DNA of 64,000 nucleotides, from positions 1,100,001 to 1,164,000 of the forward strand of contig NZ_JAOWKY010000001.1 of the NCBI RefSeq assembly GCF_025751435.1, written 5' to 3'. The notes under the pieces were generated by a model that worked only from the letters and a program-made list of their open reading frames with translations, searched no databases and was not told where the DNA came from. This DNA comes from Albidovulum marisflavi. GTDB lineage: Bacteria; Pseudomonadota; Alphaproteobacteria; Rhodobacterales; Rhodobacteraceae. Positions within the stretch are counted from its first letter, which is position 1; each line of letters opens with the position of its first letter. This document shows, piece by piece, positions 1-7,826 of this stretch. Position numbers and translations under genes: made by a program.

Positions 1-413
1 GACGTGCGGGATTTCATCAGTTCCAATGTGTCGTGCCGCTTGCAGCCGTGAAGGAGTTGCGCGGGATGCTCGAGTCGATCGCAGGCTCCGGGCTGGCTTC
101 GCCGCTTGCCGTGCTCAAGCGCATGGGGGAGGGGCGGGCAGGCCATCTGTCGTTCCCGATGGAGGGATACACGCTGGCGGTGGATTTCCCCAACCGTGCA
201 GAGGCAAGGGATTTGATCGTGCGACTGATCGACCGGACCAAGGGGGCAGGCGGTCGCATCTATTTCGCCAAGGACAGCCTTGCAAGCGCCAAGGATGTCG
301 CGGCGATGTATCCCGAACTGGACGCCTGGCGCGCGGCGGCCGCCTTGGCCGACCCAGAGCGCGCGCTTGCCACCGATATCGTTCGCCGGCTGCAACTGAG
401 GGGGGCGGCATGA
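1..413 (+). CDS. DprE1-like FAD-linked oxidase, C-terminal part (5' end outside window)
   Basis: The frame is open from base 3, so the gene begins upstream of the window. The visible 136 residues match the C-terminus of decaprenylphosphoryl-beta-D-ribose 2-oxidase (DprE1). Visible signatures are a GFHQFQCVVP strand, HLSFPMEGY, AVDFP, GGRIYFAKDS (the Lys equivalent to mycobacterial Lys418 near FAD) and a final ARR/VRRLQL-type helix. The family oxidises polyprenyl-phospho-ribose to the 2-keto form. The residue at the benzothiazinone-target cysteine position (ICVDFP in Mycobacterium) is alanine here. Its stop overlaps the ATG of the next gene (ATGA), so the two are translationally coupled. Family confidence is high; the substrate is inferred. 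Confidence 0.85.
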   Translation, partial: RAGFHQFQCVVPLAAVKELRGMLESIAGSGLASPLAVLKRMGEGRAGHLSFPMEGYTLAVDFPNRAEARDLIVRLIDRTKGAGGRIYFAKDSLASAKDVAAMYPELDAWRAAAALADPERALATDIVRRLQLRGAA

Positions 414-1147
414 ACCGGACCTGGATCATTCTTGGCGCGACCTCGTCCATGGCGCGCGCCTTCGCGCGACAGGTTTCCGCCGACGGCGCGGGGGTTCTGC
501 TGGCTGGCCGCGACCGTGACGACCTGCAGGCCCTGGCCGGAGATTGTTCGCTGCGCGGCGCGAGGATGGCCGAAGTGGTGATCTTCGATGCCCGCGACCC
601 GGAAGGATTTCCCGCGATTGTCGAGCGCGCGCGGTCCGAGGATGGAGAGATCAACGCCGCTGTCTTTGTCGGCTCGATGCCGGCACAGTCGGACATCGAC
701 GCGGACCCGTCGCTGATCGACGGAACCGTGACTGATTGCTTTTCCGGCCCCGCCCGGTTCCTGCACCTGCTTGCCCCCGTGCTCGAGGAGCGCGGAATGG
801 GCACGATCATCGGCGTGGGATCGGTCGCCGGCGACCGTGGGCGGCTTGGAAACTACGTCTACGGCGCGGCCAAAGCGGGCTTTCACACGTATCTGTCGGG
901 CCTCAGGAACCGGCTCACCCGCGCGGGTGGGCATGTCGTGACGGTCAAGCCCGGCTTCGTGGACACGGCGATGACCTGGGGCCTGCCTGGGATGTTCCTT
1001 GTCGCTTCCCCTGAACAGGTCGCGGCGGATCTTGTGAAGGCGGCCCGCAAGCGCCGGAACGTGATCTATACGCCCTTCTTCTGGGCGCTGATCATGCTGA
1101 TCATCCGCCACATTCCGGAACCGATCTTCAAGAAGATGAAGATCTGA
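410..1147 (+). CDS. DprE2-like short-chain dehydrogenase/reductase
   Basis: A 245-residue SDR. The N-terminal nucleotide-binding strand reads WIILGATSSMARA, and the catalytic YVYGAAKAG (Tyr-x-x-x-Lys) lies near residue 150. It ends in a hydrophobic stretch (FFWALIMLIIRHIPE) and a basic tail that could hold it at the membrane, as in DprE2. The start overlaps the stop of the DprE1-like gene by 4 bases. DprE2 reduces the 2-keto intermediate made by DprE1 to polyprenyl-phospho-arabinose, so the pair would carry out the epimerisation. Membership of the SDR family is seen; the DprE2 role rests on the neighbour. Confidence 0.82.
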   Translation: MNRTWIILGATSSMARAFARQVSADGAGVLLAGRDRDDLQALAGDCSLRGARMAEVVIFDARDPEGFPAIVERARSEDGEINAAVFVGSMPAQSDIDADPSLIDGTVTDCFSGPARFLHLLAPVLEERGMGTIIGVGSVAGDRGRLGNYVYGAAKAGFHTYLSGLRNRLTRAGGHVVTVKPGFVDTAMTWGLPGMFLVASPEQVAADLVKAARKRRNVIYTPFFWALIMLIIRHIPEPIFKKMKI

Positions 1148-1150
1148 GGG

Positions 1151-2581
1151 TCAGCCGAACCACTGTTGCCAGAGCCCGGCGGCCCAGAACATAAGGCTGA
1201 GGATCAGCATCAACAGGCCAAGTCCCAGCGGGTCCCTGAGGGCAAAGACGATCGGATCGTAGTCCTGGCGGCCGTGCCAGGCCAGATTGACCATGCGCAC
1301 CATCCATACCGCCATCGGGACCATCGCCAGCCAAAGAAGCCAGGTCGTGGGGTATAGCGACAGTCCCTGATCGGACACGGAGTATAGCAGGAATATCACC
1401 AGCGCTCCGACGATCCCTATGCCCGCGACGTTGCGCAGATCCGCCAGTTCACCGCGCCCGTAGCCGCGTCCGGGCAGTCGTTCGTCACCGTTGGCCTTTG
1501 AAAGCTCGGTGATCCGCTTCACGCAGCCCAGGGTAAGGAAGATCGGGAAGATAAAGATCAGCATGTAGATCGAAACCTCGACCGCTGCCGCCGAGGCGCC
1601 GGCGACGACGCGTATGGTGTACAGGGCAGCCAGCATCGTGACATCCACCCACCGCATCCGCTTCAGCTTGAGCGAGTAGGCGAGCGAAAGCGCCATGTAT
1701 AGCAGTGTGACCAGCAGGAAGCCCGCTGACAGGCCAATGGCGATGAGCAGCGCGCCCGCCGACAGCGCAGCCATCGCGACCATGCCCACCGATATCGGCA
1801 CCTCGCCGCTTGCGAAGGGGCGGCGGCACTTGGTTGGATGCAGGCGATCGGCCTCAAGGTCGAGAAGATCGTTGCAGATGTAGATCGCCGAGGCCGCCAA
1901 CGAAAAGGCCGCCATGCCCCACAGGATCGGCACCAGCGTCGCCATCTCGAACCGGTGGGAGGCAAGCAACGGCAGCAGCAGAAGAACGTTCTTCACCCAC
2001 TGATGGGGGCGCATCGCCTTGAACAGGGCGCGCAATTCCCATCCGCCCGGAAACTCCACCACATTGCGGCCGTCCGCCGCCAGCGCGCGGGCCGACGGGA
2101 CATGCCCGACCACAAGCGCGTTTTCCGCCTTTTCCCAGATCGGCATGTCGACCGAGCTGTTGCCCGCGTAATCGAAGCCGCCTTCGCCGTAAGCCTCGAC
2201 CAGCGCCTGCGCCTTTGCCCCGCCCTTGAGGTTCGAAACCCCGTCCGAAGCAAAAACGTGCTCAGACAGGCCGTAGTCGGCCGACAGGCGCGCAACCTGC
2301 GTGTTGTCGCTGGCCGAGGCCAGAACGACTTCGCGCCCGCCCAGGCGGCACTGGAGAGCCAGTTCCGCGATTTCCGGGTTCACCGGCAGAAGGTCCGTTC
2401 TGATGGGAGCGATCCGGGCGAGTTCGGCTTTGAGCATGGCCGGGTTGCGGATGTGCCGCACGCAGGCGACCAGGGTCTTAACGGGCGCGGCGCCGAGTCC
2501 CGCCCAGAAATTTTCGTACAGCATGTCGGTTCGCAGGAACGTGCCGTCCACGTCCAGAACCAGCGGCTTTTCGATCGTCAT
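1151..2581 (-). CDS. HAD-UbiA fusion: polyprenyl-phosphate phosphoribosyltransferase-like
   Basis: A 476-residue protein with two parts. Residues 1-185 form a HAD-type phosphatase (LDVDGT at 9-14, later GNSSVD near 140-145). From about residue 190 there is a UbiA prenyltransferase with NDLLDLEADRLHPTKCRRP (Asp-rich motif 1, near 237) and many membrane segments. UbiA enzymes of this branch join PRPP to polyprenyl phosphate, and the HAD domain could remove the 5-phosphate. The ATG was chosen because HAD motif I follows directly and because the upstream gene ends 10 bases before it. It converges on dprE2 with a 3-base gap. The product would be the substrate of DprE1/DprE2. Confidence 0.85.
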   Translation of the reverse strand: MTIEKPLVLDVDGTFLRTDMLYENFWAGLGAAPVKTLVACVRHIRNPAMLKAELARIAPIRTDLLPVNPEIAELALQCRLGGREVVLASASDNTQVARLSADYGLSEHVFASDGVSNLKGGAKAQALVEAYGEGGFDYAGNSSVDMPIWEKAENALVVGHVPSARALAADGRNVVEFPGGWELRALFKAMRPHQWVKNVLLLLPLLASHRFEMATLVPILWGMAAFSLAASAIYICNDLLDLEADRLHPTKCRRPFASGEVPISVGMVAMAALSAGALLIAIGLSAGFLLVTLLYMALSLAYSLKLKRMRWVDVTMLAALYTIRVVAGASAAAVEVSIYMLIFIFPIFLTLGCVKRITELSKANGDERLPGRGYGRGELADLRNVAGIGIVGALVIFLLYSVSDQGLSLYPTTWLLWLAMVPMAVWMVRMVNLAWHGRQDYDPIVFALRDPLGLGLLMLILSLMFWAAGLWQQWFG

Positions 2582-2591
2582 GATTGCGTCC

Positions 2592-3461
2592 TCATCCGTT
2601 CGCGGCGAACACGCAGCCATCGGAGACCAGCTCCGGAGGTGTGACGCACAGCCCGCGCGCCACCATCCAGGCAGCCAGGACTTTCGGAACATAGTTGCGC
2701 GTTTCCGCATAGGGCGGCACGCCGCCCGCGCCGCGCACGGCATTTTCGCCCGAGTTGTAGGCTGCAAGCACCATCAGGGGGTCGCTGCCGAATTCGCCCA
2801 TCAGCCAATCCAGATAGGCAACGCCGCCCTTGATATTGTCGGCCGGATCCATCCGGTCGGCCACTCCGAACCTTTCGGCGGTGGCGGGAATGAGCTGCAT
2901 CAGCCCGGCGGCGCCGGCATGCGATACGGCGTCGCTTCGCCCGGCGCTCTCGACCGATATCACCGCAAGCGCCAGCGCCGGCGAAACACGGGTTCCGATC
3001 GTCGCGCGCATGATCTCGCGTCCGTGCAACAGGGCGATATCCTGCAGATGCTGCAATCTTGGCGCACCGACCTGAGCACCTTCCGGACCCTGCGTCAACG
3101 CGAGGAGCGCCTGCGAAAATCGCCCCGGCGACTCCCCGATCGCAGGTGAAACAACATCCCAGTACCAGGCGTAGTCGCCCCCTCCGCTGCGGCCAGGGGG
3201 AACCGGGATCAGGCCCGGTGCCGTGCCGCCTCGCGGAATCGGGTTTTCGGGCGGCGGCAGCACCCCTGCCAGGCGGCGCGCCTGTTCATCAGGGTCGATC
3301 TGGATGGTGATTCGCTTTCGGGCAGCGTTCGTCGGCGCGCCGATTCTCTTGAACGTGAACTGTTCATATCCGACGGATGTGTCGGCTGGCTCTTCGGCCT
3401 CGGCGCCCCTGACTGCGCACAGCAGCGCAATGGCAATTGCCGAAAGGAGTTTGCCTTTCAT
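2592..3461 (-). CDS. Secreted lytic murein transglycosylase (SLT/GH23 family)
   Basis: A 289-residue protein with an N-terminal Sec signal peptide (MKGKLLSAIAIALLCAVRGAEA). The catalytic SLT domain spans about residues 155-270. Glu171 in AVISVESAG is the probable acid catalyst, followed by GAAGLMQLIP and AAYNSGENAV, which are family hallmarks. It should cleave peptidoglycan glycan strands in the periplasm with 1,6-anhydro product formation. The internal ATG was taken as the start because it opens the signal peptide; in-frame codons further upstream look non-coding. It lies immediately upstream of the HAD-UbiA gene and divergent from the pilin genes, so it might open the wall for the Tad apparatus, but that is inference. 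Confidence 0.85.
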   Translation of the reverse strand: MKGKLLSAIAIALLCAVRGAEAEEPADTSVGYEQFTFKRIGAPTNAARKRITIQIDPDEQARRLAGVLPPPENPIPRGGTAPGLIPVPPGRSGGGDYAWYWDVVSPAIGESPGRFSQALLALTQGPEGAQVGAPRLQHLQDIALLHGREIMRATIGTRVSPALALAVISVESAGRSDAVSHAGAAGLMQLIPATAERFGVADRMDPADNIKGGVAYLDWLMGEFGSDPLMVLAAYNSGENAVRGAGGVPPYAETRNYVPKVLAAWMVARGLCVTPPELVSDGCVFAANG

Positions 3462-3802
3462 CTGCTTGGTTCCGCCTCGATCTCTTTTTCCGGCACTGTC
3501 CCAGAAAGTGGCGTTCATTGCCAGTATCGGAACGTCGGCCGCAGCAGAAGGTGCCGATCGTCGTCCTTTCGGCAACATCGAATTTTCCGCGCTGTTTGCG
3601 GAAAAAGGAAACAAAGACTCATCTCTAATCGCGATTGCCAGCTATTTGCCTGTTAATGAGCGCGAAAATGTACCGGAGCCGCCTAATTCTTGCCATGGTT
3701 CAAGGGCGATATGCACTTACACCGCATCGCAATCGGGCTTCAGGCGCAGCCACCCGGGAATACGCAGCGGATGGTGAAGAGAGCGAAACCTGGAGAAGTG
3801 AC
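3462..3802. other. Intergenic region between the transglycosylase and the first pilin gene
   Basis: About 340 bases, noticeably richer in A/T than the flanks, with no convincing reading frame. It should contain divergent promoters for the transglycosylase and the first flp gene. A TTGCCATGGTTC element lies at 3690-3701, and a near copy (TTGCCATTGTTC) precedes the second pilin gene at 4116-4127. I could not call a clear -35/-10 pair. Confidence 0.5.
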
Positions 3803-3988
3803 ATGAAGCTGTTCAAACTCGCGAAGAAATTCTGGCAGTCCGAAGACGGCGCCGTGACGGTTGACTGGGTCGTGCTGACCGCGGCCGTCGTTATCCTCGG
3901 CATCCTGGCTCTGCAATTCGTCACCCGCGGCGTCGGCGCCGCCTCTGGCGAAATCGAAACCTACCTGTCGGCGATCACGATCCAGTAA
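3803..3988 (+). CDS. flp: Flp-type IVb pilin, copy 1
   Basis: A 61-residue prepilin. A short basic leader ends in ...SEDG, and the predicted TadV cleavage is after Gly16. A hydrophobic helix then begins AVTVDWVVLT. In canonical Flp pilins the mature residues 5 and 6 are Glu-Tyr; here they are Asp21-Trp22. The helix is followed by a short tail (EIETYLSAITIQ). A GGAG-type ribosome site lies upstream of the ATG. The second pilin downstream is the same length and clearly paralogous. It should be the major fibre subunit of the Tad pilus used for surface attachment. Confidence 0.85.
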   Translation: MKLFKLAKKFWQSEDGAVTVDWVVLTAAVVILGILALQFVTRGVGAASGEIETYLSAITIQ

Positions 3989-4012
3989 TCGGATCCAGCG
4001 ACAGAAAATTCA

Positions 4013-4040
4013 GGCCGCGCCCCACCGGGCGCGGCCTTTT
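4013..4040 (+). terminator. Rho-independent terminator after flp copy 1
   Basis: A perfect 10-bp GC stem (GGCCGCGCCC / GGGCGCGGCC) with loop CACC, followed by TTTT. It separates the first pilin from the second, suggesting that each pilin is made from its own transcript. Confidence 0.8.
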
Positions 4041-4115
4041 CCTAAGTGACGTTGCCTGGCGGCATAGGCAAGATTTCCCGAAATTGTCGCACTTTACCAA
4101 GGCATCGCCCAAGAA

Positions 4116-4127
4116 TTGCCATTGTTC
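4116..4127. promoter_or_regulatory. Motif shared by the upstream regions of both pilin genes
   Basis: TTGCCATTGTTC differs by one base from TTGCCATGGTTC at 3690-3701. The two sit 75 and 102 bases upstream of their respective ATG codons. The repetition suggests a common regulator site or promoter piece kept after gene duplication. No known consensus is matched with confidence. Confidence 0.3.
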
Positions 4128-4201
4128 TGGATGCAAATCCCATTAGCTGCGCTATCGCGAACAATCGTCCGAAGCGCTGTCGCGGATCGGAGAGTAAAGA
4201 G

Positions 4202-4387
4202 ATGAAATTGCTCAAGAACGTAAAGAAGTTTGCGGCGGCGGACGCCGGCGCGGTTACGGTGGACTGGGTGGTGCTGACGTCGCTCGTCGTGGTCCTGGGC
4301 GTCTGGTCGCTATCGCTCTATACCAACGGCGCGCTGAAGGCGACCAACGAGATCGAGAATTACCTTTCCGGCATCACCCTGAACTGA
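4202..4387 (+). CDS. Flp-type IVb pilin, copy 2
   Basis: A 61-residue paralogue of the preceding pilin. It has a leader ending ...ADAG, then AVTVDWVVLTSLVVVLGVW, and the tail EIENYLSGITLN. The Asp-Trp pair again replaces the usual Glu-Tyr at mature positions 5 and 6. The leader, the mature start and the C-terminus are conserved between copies. The distal half of the helix and the following turn differ (SLSLYTNGALKATN against ALQFVTRGVGAASG), so the copies may be distinct subunits. A GAG-rich site precedes the ATG. Confidence 0.84.
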   Translation: MKLLKNVKKFAAADAGAVTVDWVVLTSLVVVLGVWSLSLYTNGALKATNEIENYLSGITLN

Positions 4388-4406
4388 TCGCCGAGCGCAA
4401 GGCTTG

Positions 4407-4440
4407 AATGCCCGGACAGCCCAAGAGCTGCCCGGGCATT
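4407..4440 (+). terminator. Hairpin after flp copy 2
   Basis: A two-part stem: AATGCCCGG pairs with CCGGGCATT, and inside it CAGC pairs with GCTG around a 6-base loop. It lacks a clear U tract. It could be an attenuator or a 3' stabiliser that keeps pilin mRNA more abundant than the downstream assembly genes, rather than a full terminator. Confidence 0.6.
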
Positions 4441-4603
4441 GTCCGTTCTGGCGGCGCTCCCGTTTCCAATCTGGAAAAATTCCACCGGTTGGGCGCTACC
4501 TCACCACGATTTTGCCTGAATCTATGGGGATATTTGCCCCGAAAGCGTCGGAGGTGCTCTGCACCCGACTTCGGCGCGGAATGTTTCGAGGAAAGGAACT
4601 ATC

Positions 4604-5482
4604 ATGCGGTTGGTATTCGGCCTGGTCTTGATCGTCGGGCTCGGCCTGGCAGGGTTCGCCGTTTACATGGCGCAGGGGCTTATCGAGAAGAACCAGCGAG
4701 AGCGGGATTATCTGCTGGCAGCCCAGGCTCGCGCGACCAAGCTGGTCGACGTCGTCGTGGTCAAGCGCCACCTGGACTATGGCGAGCGGTTCACGCGCGA
4801 TGACCTTCAGGTCATCAAATGGGAAGACGGCAAGGTTCCCGAGGGCGCCTTTTCCTTCGTCACAACTTCTCTGGAAGAGGCGGCCGAGAAGAAGCCGGTG
4901 TTCACCGATACGGAAACCCGCCCGCGCTCGGCGTTGCGCAGTTACGAGCCGTTCGAGCCGTTGTTGGCCTCGAAGATCACGGACCCCGGCGTTGATGCCG
5001 GCATCATGTCGAACCTGTCGCCGGGCATGAGCGCGTTTTCGATCAACGTTGACGTTTCGACCGGCGTTGCGGGCTTCTTGCGCCCGGGCAACTTTGTTGA
5101 CGTCTACTGGACCGGGAACCTGGGCGACAGCGAGACCACAAAGTTGATCGACAGCAACGTCCGCCTGATCGCGATCAACCAAAGCGCCGATGCGGACCGC
5201 ACCGAGGAAACCATCATCGCGCGCACCGTGACGATTGAGGGGACCAGGCAGCGCGTCGCCTCGCTGGCCCTTGCCCAGCAGACGGGCAAGCTCAGCCTGT
5301 CACTGGTTGGTGGAAGCGGCGTCGAGGCCGTGGCGGCCGATGATGGCGTCGAAATCAACCGCGACACGCTTCTGGGCATCAAGAAGCAGGAAGTGGTCGA
5401 GGTTGAAAAGGAAAAGATCTGCACCATCCGGACCAACAAGGGCGGTGAAATCGTCGAGACCGTTATCCCCTGCACCAACTAG
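4604..5482 (+). CDS. cpaB: Tad pilus assembly protein CpaB/RcpC
   Basis: A 292-residue protein with one N-terminal membrane helix (MRLVFGLVLIVGLGLAGFAVYMA). A SAF-type domain follows at about 45-110 (VVVVKRHLDYGERFTRDDLQVI). The RcpC/CpaB periplasmic domain comes next (LSPGMSAFSINVDVSTGVAGFLRPGNFVDVY near 140-170). CpaB acts in the periplasm with the secretin. It contains two cysteines near the C-terminus (KICTIRTNKGGEIVETVIPC), possibly a disulfide. Ribosome site GAGGAAAGG precedes the ATG. The downstream hairpin suggests that transcription partly stops before cpaC. Confidence 0.9.
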   Translation: MRLVFGLVLIVGLGLAGFAVYMAQGLIEKNQRERDYLLAAQARATKLVDVVVVKRHLDYGERFTRDDLQVIKWEDGKVPEGAFSFVTTSLEEAAEKKPVFTDTETRPRSALRSYEPFEPLLASKITDPGVDAGIMSNLSPGMSAFSINVDVSTGVAGFLRPGNFVDVYWTGNLGDSETTKLIDSNVRLIAINQSADADRTEETIIARTVTIEGTRQRVASLALAQQTGKLSLSLVGGSGVEAVAADDGVEINRDTLLGIKKQEVVEVEKEKICTIRTNKGGEIVETVIPCTN

Positions 5483-5498
5483 GCGACGGCGCAGACCC

Positions 5499-5538
5499 GG
5501 CCCGCTGGACACTAGATCGAGTGGCCAGCGGGCCCTTT
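5499..5538 (+). terminator. Probable terminator between cpaB and cpaC
   Basis: A 10-bp stem GGCCCGCTGG / CCAGCGGGCC, extended inward by CACT / AGTG, followed by CTTTAA. The stem is strong but the T run is weak, so termination may be partial. Confidence 0.55.
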
Positions 5539-5600
5539 AACGCAAGCAGTGTCGCGGTGTTGCGATATACCCACACAAGCATAGCTTCCCAAACCGTTGA

Positions 5601-5612
5601 TTATTGCAATAA
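5601..5612. promoter_or_regulatory. AT-rich 12-bp palindrome upstream of cpaC
   Basis: TTATTGCAATAA is a perfect inverted repeat in an A/T-rich patch about 80 bases before the cpaC start, in otherwise GC-rich DNA. It is a candidate binding site for a dimeric regulator controlling cpaC. No family assignment is possible from sequence alone. Confidence 0.4.
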
Positions 5613-5693
5613 AAGCAGGTTTCACGCATTCTTCGACCAATGGGCAGAAGACCCGAACAAAAAAATGCGGACGCGATCGAGAGGCATGAAAAC

Positions 5694-7085
5694 ATGATCG
5701 TCAAGACAATCATACGGGCGGGGGTAGTGGGCGCATCGCTCGCTGTCGTGATCGCGCCTGGAGCCTACTCCGAGACCTTGAAGGTCCTGGAGGGCACAAC
5801 AGCAGCACCACTTACAGTTCCGATGAACAGGGCAGTCGTCGTCGAAGCCGACCGGCCTTTCGCGGAACTGTCGATTGCAAACCCGGGGATCGCCGACATC
5901 TCGACGCTCTCGGACCGGACCATCTACGTGCTCGGCAAGGCGCCGGGGCGGACGACGATGACCCTTCTGGGGCCCGACGGCCAGCTGATCGCGAACGTTG
6001 ACGTTCAGGTCTCGCTTGACGTCGCCGAGTTCAAGGAGCGGCTGCAGCAGATCCTTCCGAACGAGAAGATCGAGGTTCGGACCGCGAACGACGGCGTCGT
6101 GCTTTCGGGCGTGGTTTCGTCGATCGCAAAACTTGATCGGGCGCTTGATCTTGCGGACCGTTATGCACCGGGCCGTGTTTCCAACCTCATGAGCGTTGGC
6201 GGCACCCAGCAGGTGATGCTGCACGTTCGCTTCGCGGAAATGCAGCGGTCCGTCAGCAAGAGCTTGAGCGGATCGTTCGGTTTCATCGGAACCGACGCAC
6301 GCGGCGGCGCCAACAACCTTAATTCGCTCAACAGCGTGATCGGCGGCGGCGCTCCGATCACGGACCAGTTCGGAACCATCGGTGTCCGATTCTCGGCCGG
6401 AAGCGTCCAGATGGCCGCGACCCTCGAAGCGCTTGAGGGCAAGGGCCTGATCCGCACCCTGGCAGAGCCGAACCTGACGGCGCTTTCCGGGCAAGAGGCG
6501 AAGTTCCTTGCCGGTGGTGAATACCCGATCCCCGTGCGCGAAACTGACGAATCGGGTACGAGCGTCACGATCCAGTACAAGCCTTTCGGGGTCGAACTGG
6601 CATTCACGCCGCGCGTGGTCGATGGCGACGTGATCAACCTTGCGCTGAACACCGCGGTTTCGGGGATCGATTCGGAAATCGAGGCTGCAAGCGGTGCCTT
6701 GGCCTTCCGTCGCCGCGAAGCGGAAACCACGGTGGAAATGCACGATGGCGACAGCTTCGCGATCGCGGGCCTTCTGCAGGACGACTTCCGCGACAACAAC
6801 GGTCAGGTGCCTTGGCTGGGTGACATCCCGATCCTCGGCGCGCTGTTCCGCAGTGCGGAGTATCAGCGCAATCAGACAGAGCTTGTCGTGATCGTCACCG
6901 CACACCTCGTGTCCCCGATCCGGGGCGAGGCCCTGGCGTTGCCGACAGACCGGGTGAAGCCGCCCTCAGAGGCGCAGCTGTTCCTCCTGGGGCAGACGGC
7001 CTCGGATGGGACGAAGGTGACTGGCGGAGCCGCGGAAGTCGCACGCCAGGACTTCTCCGGTGCCTATGGCTATGTGATGGAGTAA
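5694..7085 (+). CDS. cpaC: Tad pilus outer-membrane secretin CpaC/RcpA
   Basis: A 463-residue protein with a signal peptide (MIVKTIIRAGVVGASLAVVIAPGAYS). The N-terminal pilus-secretin domain (VPMNRAVVVEADRPFAELSIANPGIAD) and a BON-like segment follow. The secretin core has VMLHVRFAEMQRSVSK, GLIRTLAEPNLTALSGQEAKFLAGGEYPIPV and the closing VPWLGDIPILGALFRS. It forms the outer-membrane ring through which Flp fibres exit. I chose the internal ATG because it opens the signal peptide and has GAGAGG about 9 bases upstream; an in-frame ATG 54 bases earlier would add a charged 18-residue prefix. Confidence 0.92.
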   Translation: MIVKTIIRAGVVGASLAVVIAPGAYSETLKVLEGTTAAPLTVPMNRAVVVEADRPFAELSIANPGIADISTLSDRTIYVLGKAPGRTTMTLLGPDGQLIANVDVQVSLDVAEFKERLQQILPNEKIEVRTANDGVVLSGVVSSIAKLDRALDLADRYAPGRVSNLMSVGGTQQVMLHVRFAEMQRSVSKSLSGSFGFIGTDARGGANNLNSLNSVIGGGAPITDQFGTIGVRFSAGSVQMAATLEALEGKGLIRTLAEPNLTALSGQEAKFLAGGEYPIPVRETDESGTSVTIQYKPFGVELAFTPRVVDGDVINLALNTAVSGIDSEIEAASGALAFRRREAETTVEMHDGDSFAIAGLLQDDFRDNNGQVPWLGDIPILGALFRSAEYQRNQTELVVIVTAHLVSPIRGEALALPTDRVKPPSEAQLFLLGQTASDGTKVTGGAAEVARQDFSGAYGYVME

Positions 7086-7089
7086 GACA

Positions 7090-7764
7090 ATGCGCGGTAA
7101 TGTAAAATTCTTGCTCCTCTCCGCAGGCATTCTGGCCATCGCGGCCTGCTCGCCTGAAACCAATGCGGCCCGTGCGTTCTACGGCGAAGCCGGACGCGAG
7201 GTGGAAACCAGCGACTTCGGAAACGCAACCCGCAACAACACGGCGATTCAGACCGGCGCGGTCAATCAGTTGATCAACATGACGCGCAAGTTTGCGGCTG
7301 ACGTGCCGAACACGGTGAACTTCGCGTTCGACAGTTCGACCCTTGATGCCAGCGCCAGGGCGGCTCTGGTGCAGCAGGCGAACTGGATCAAGCAGTTCCC
7401 CGAGATCCGCTTCCGGGTGTACGGCCATACGGACCTCGTGGGATCAAACGCCTACAACAAGGCCCTTGGCCTGCGCCGTGCCCAGACAGTGGTGAACTTC
7501 CTTATCGGGCAGGGCATCTCGCGTTCGCGTCTTGAGGCGGTCGTATCCTATGGCGAAACGCAGCCCTTGGTCTACGTTCAGTCCGAAGAGCGCCGCAACC
7601 GCCGGACGGTCACCGAGGTTTCTGGCTTCGTCGCCACGAACCCGCTTCTGCTGAACGGCAAGTACGCGCAGGTGATCTTCCGCGAGTATGTCACGAGCGC
7701 GACTCCGCCTCATCAGCAGGCCGACGCGGCGCCTGGCGCTGGCGGTGACAGCGGCGGCAACTGA
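7090..7764 (+). CDS. OmpA-family lipoprotein of the Tad locus
   Basis: A 224-residue protein with a lipobox (LAIAAC; Cys20 would be lipidated) and an OmpA-like peptidoglycan-binding domain. The domain reads NFAFDSSTLD, then RVYGHTDLVGSNAYNKALGLRRAQTVVNFL and ERRNRRT. It probably anchors the secretin complex to the wall. It starts 4 bases after cpaC and is almost certainly co-transcribed. The C-terminus is a low-complexity Gly/Ala/Pro tail of about 20 residues. OmpA-like proteins are common companions in alphaproteobacterial tad loci. Confidence 0.88.
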   Translation: MRGNVKFLLLSAGILAIAACSPETNAARAFYGEAGREVETSDFGNATRNNTAIQTGAVNQLINMTRKFAADVPNTVNFAFDSSTLDASARAALVQQANWIKQFPEIRFRVYGHTDLVGSNAYNKALGLRRAQTVVNFLIGQGISRSRLEAVVSYGETQPLVYVQSEERRNRRTVTEVSGFVATNPLLLNGKYAQVIFREYVTSATPPHQQADAAPGAGGDSGGN

Positions 7765-7787
7765 CGCACGTCAAATTGTTTCTGTTT

Positions 7788-7826
7788 AAAGGGCGGTCTT
7801 TGGCAACAAAGGCCGCCTTTTTTTTC
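7788..7826 (+). terminator. Rho-independent terminator after the OmpA lipoprotein gene
   Basis: A 14-bp stem with one bulged G (AAAGGGCGGTCTTTG / CAAAGGCCGCCTTT), loop GCAA and an eight-T tract. This is one of the strongest terminators in the window. It implies that cpaE and the genes after it have their own promoter in the roughly 190 bases that follow. Confidence 0.88.
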
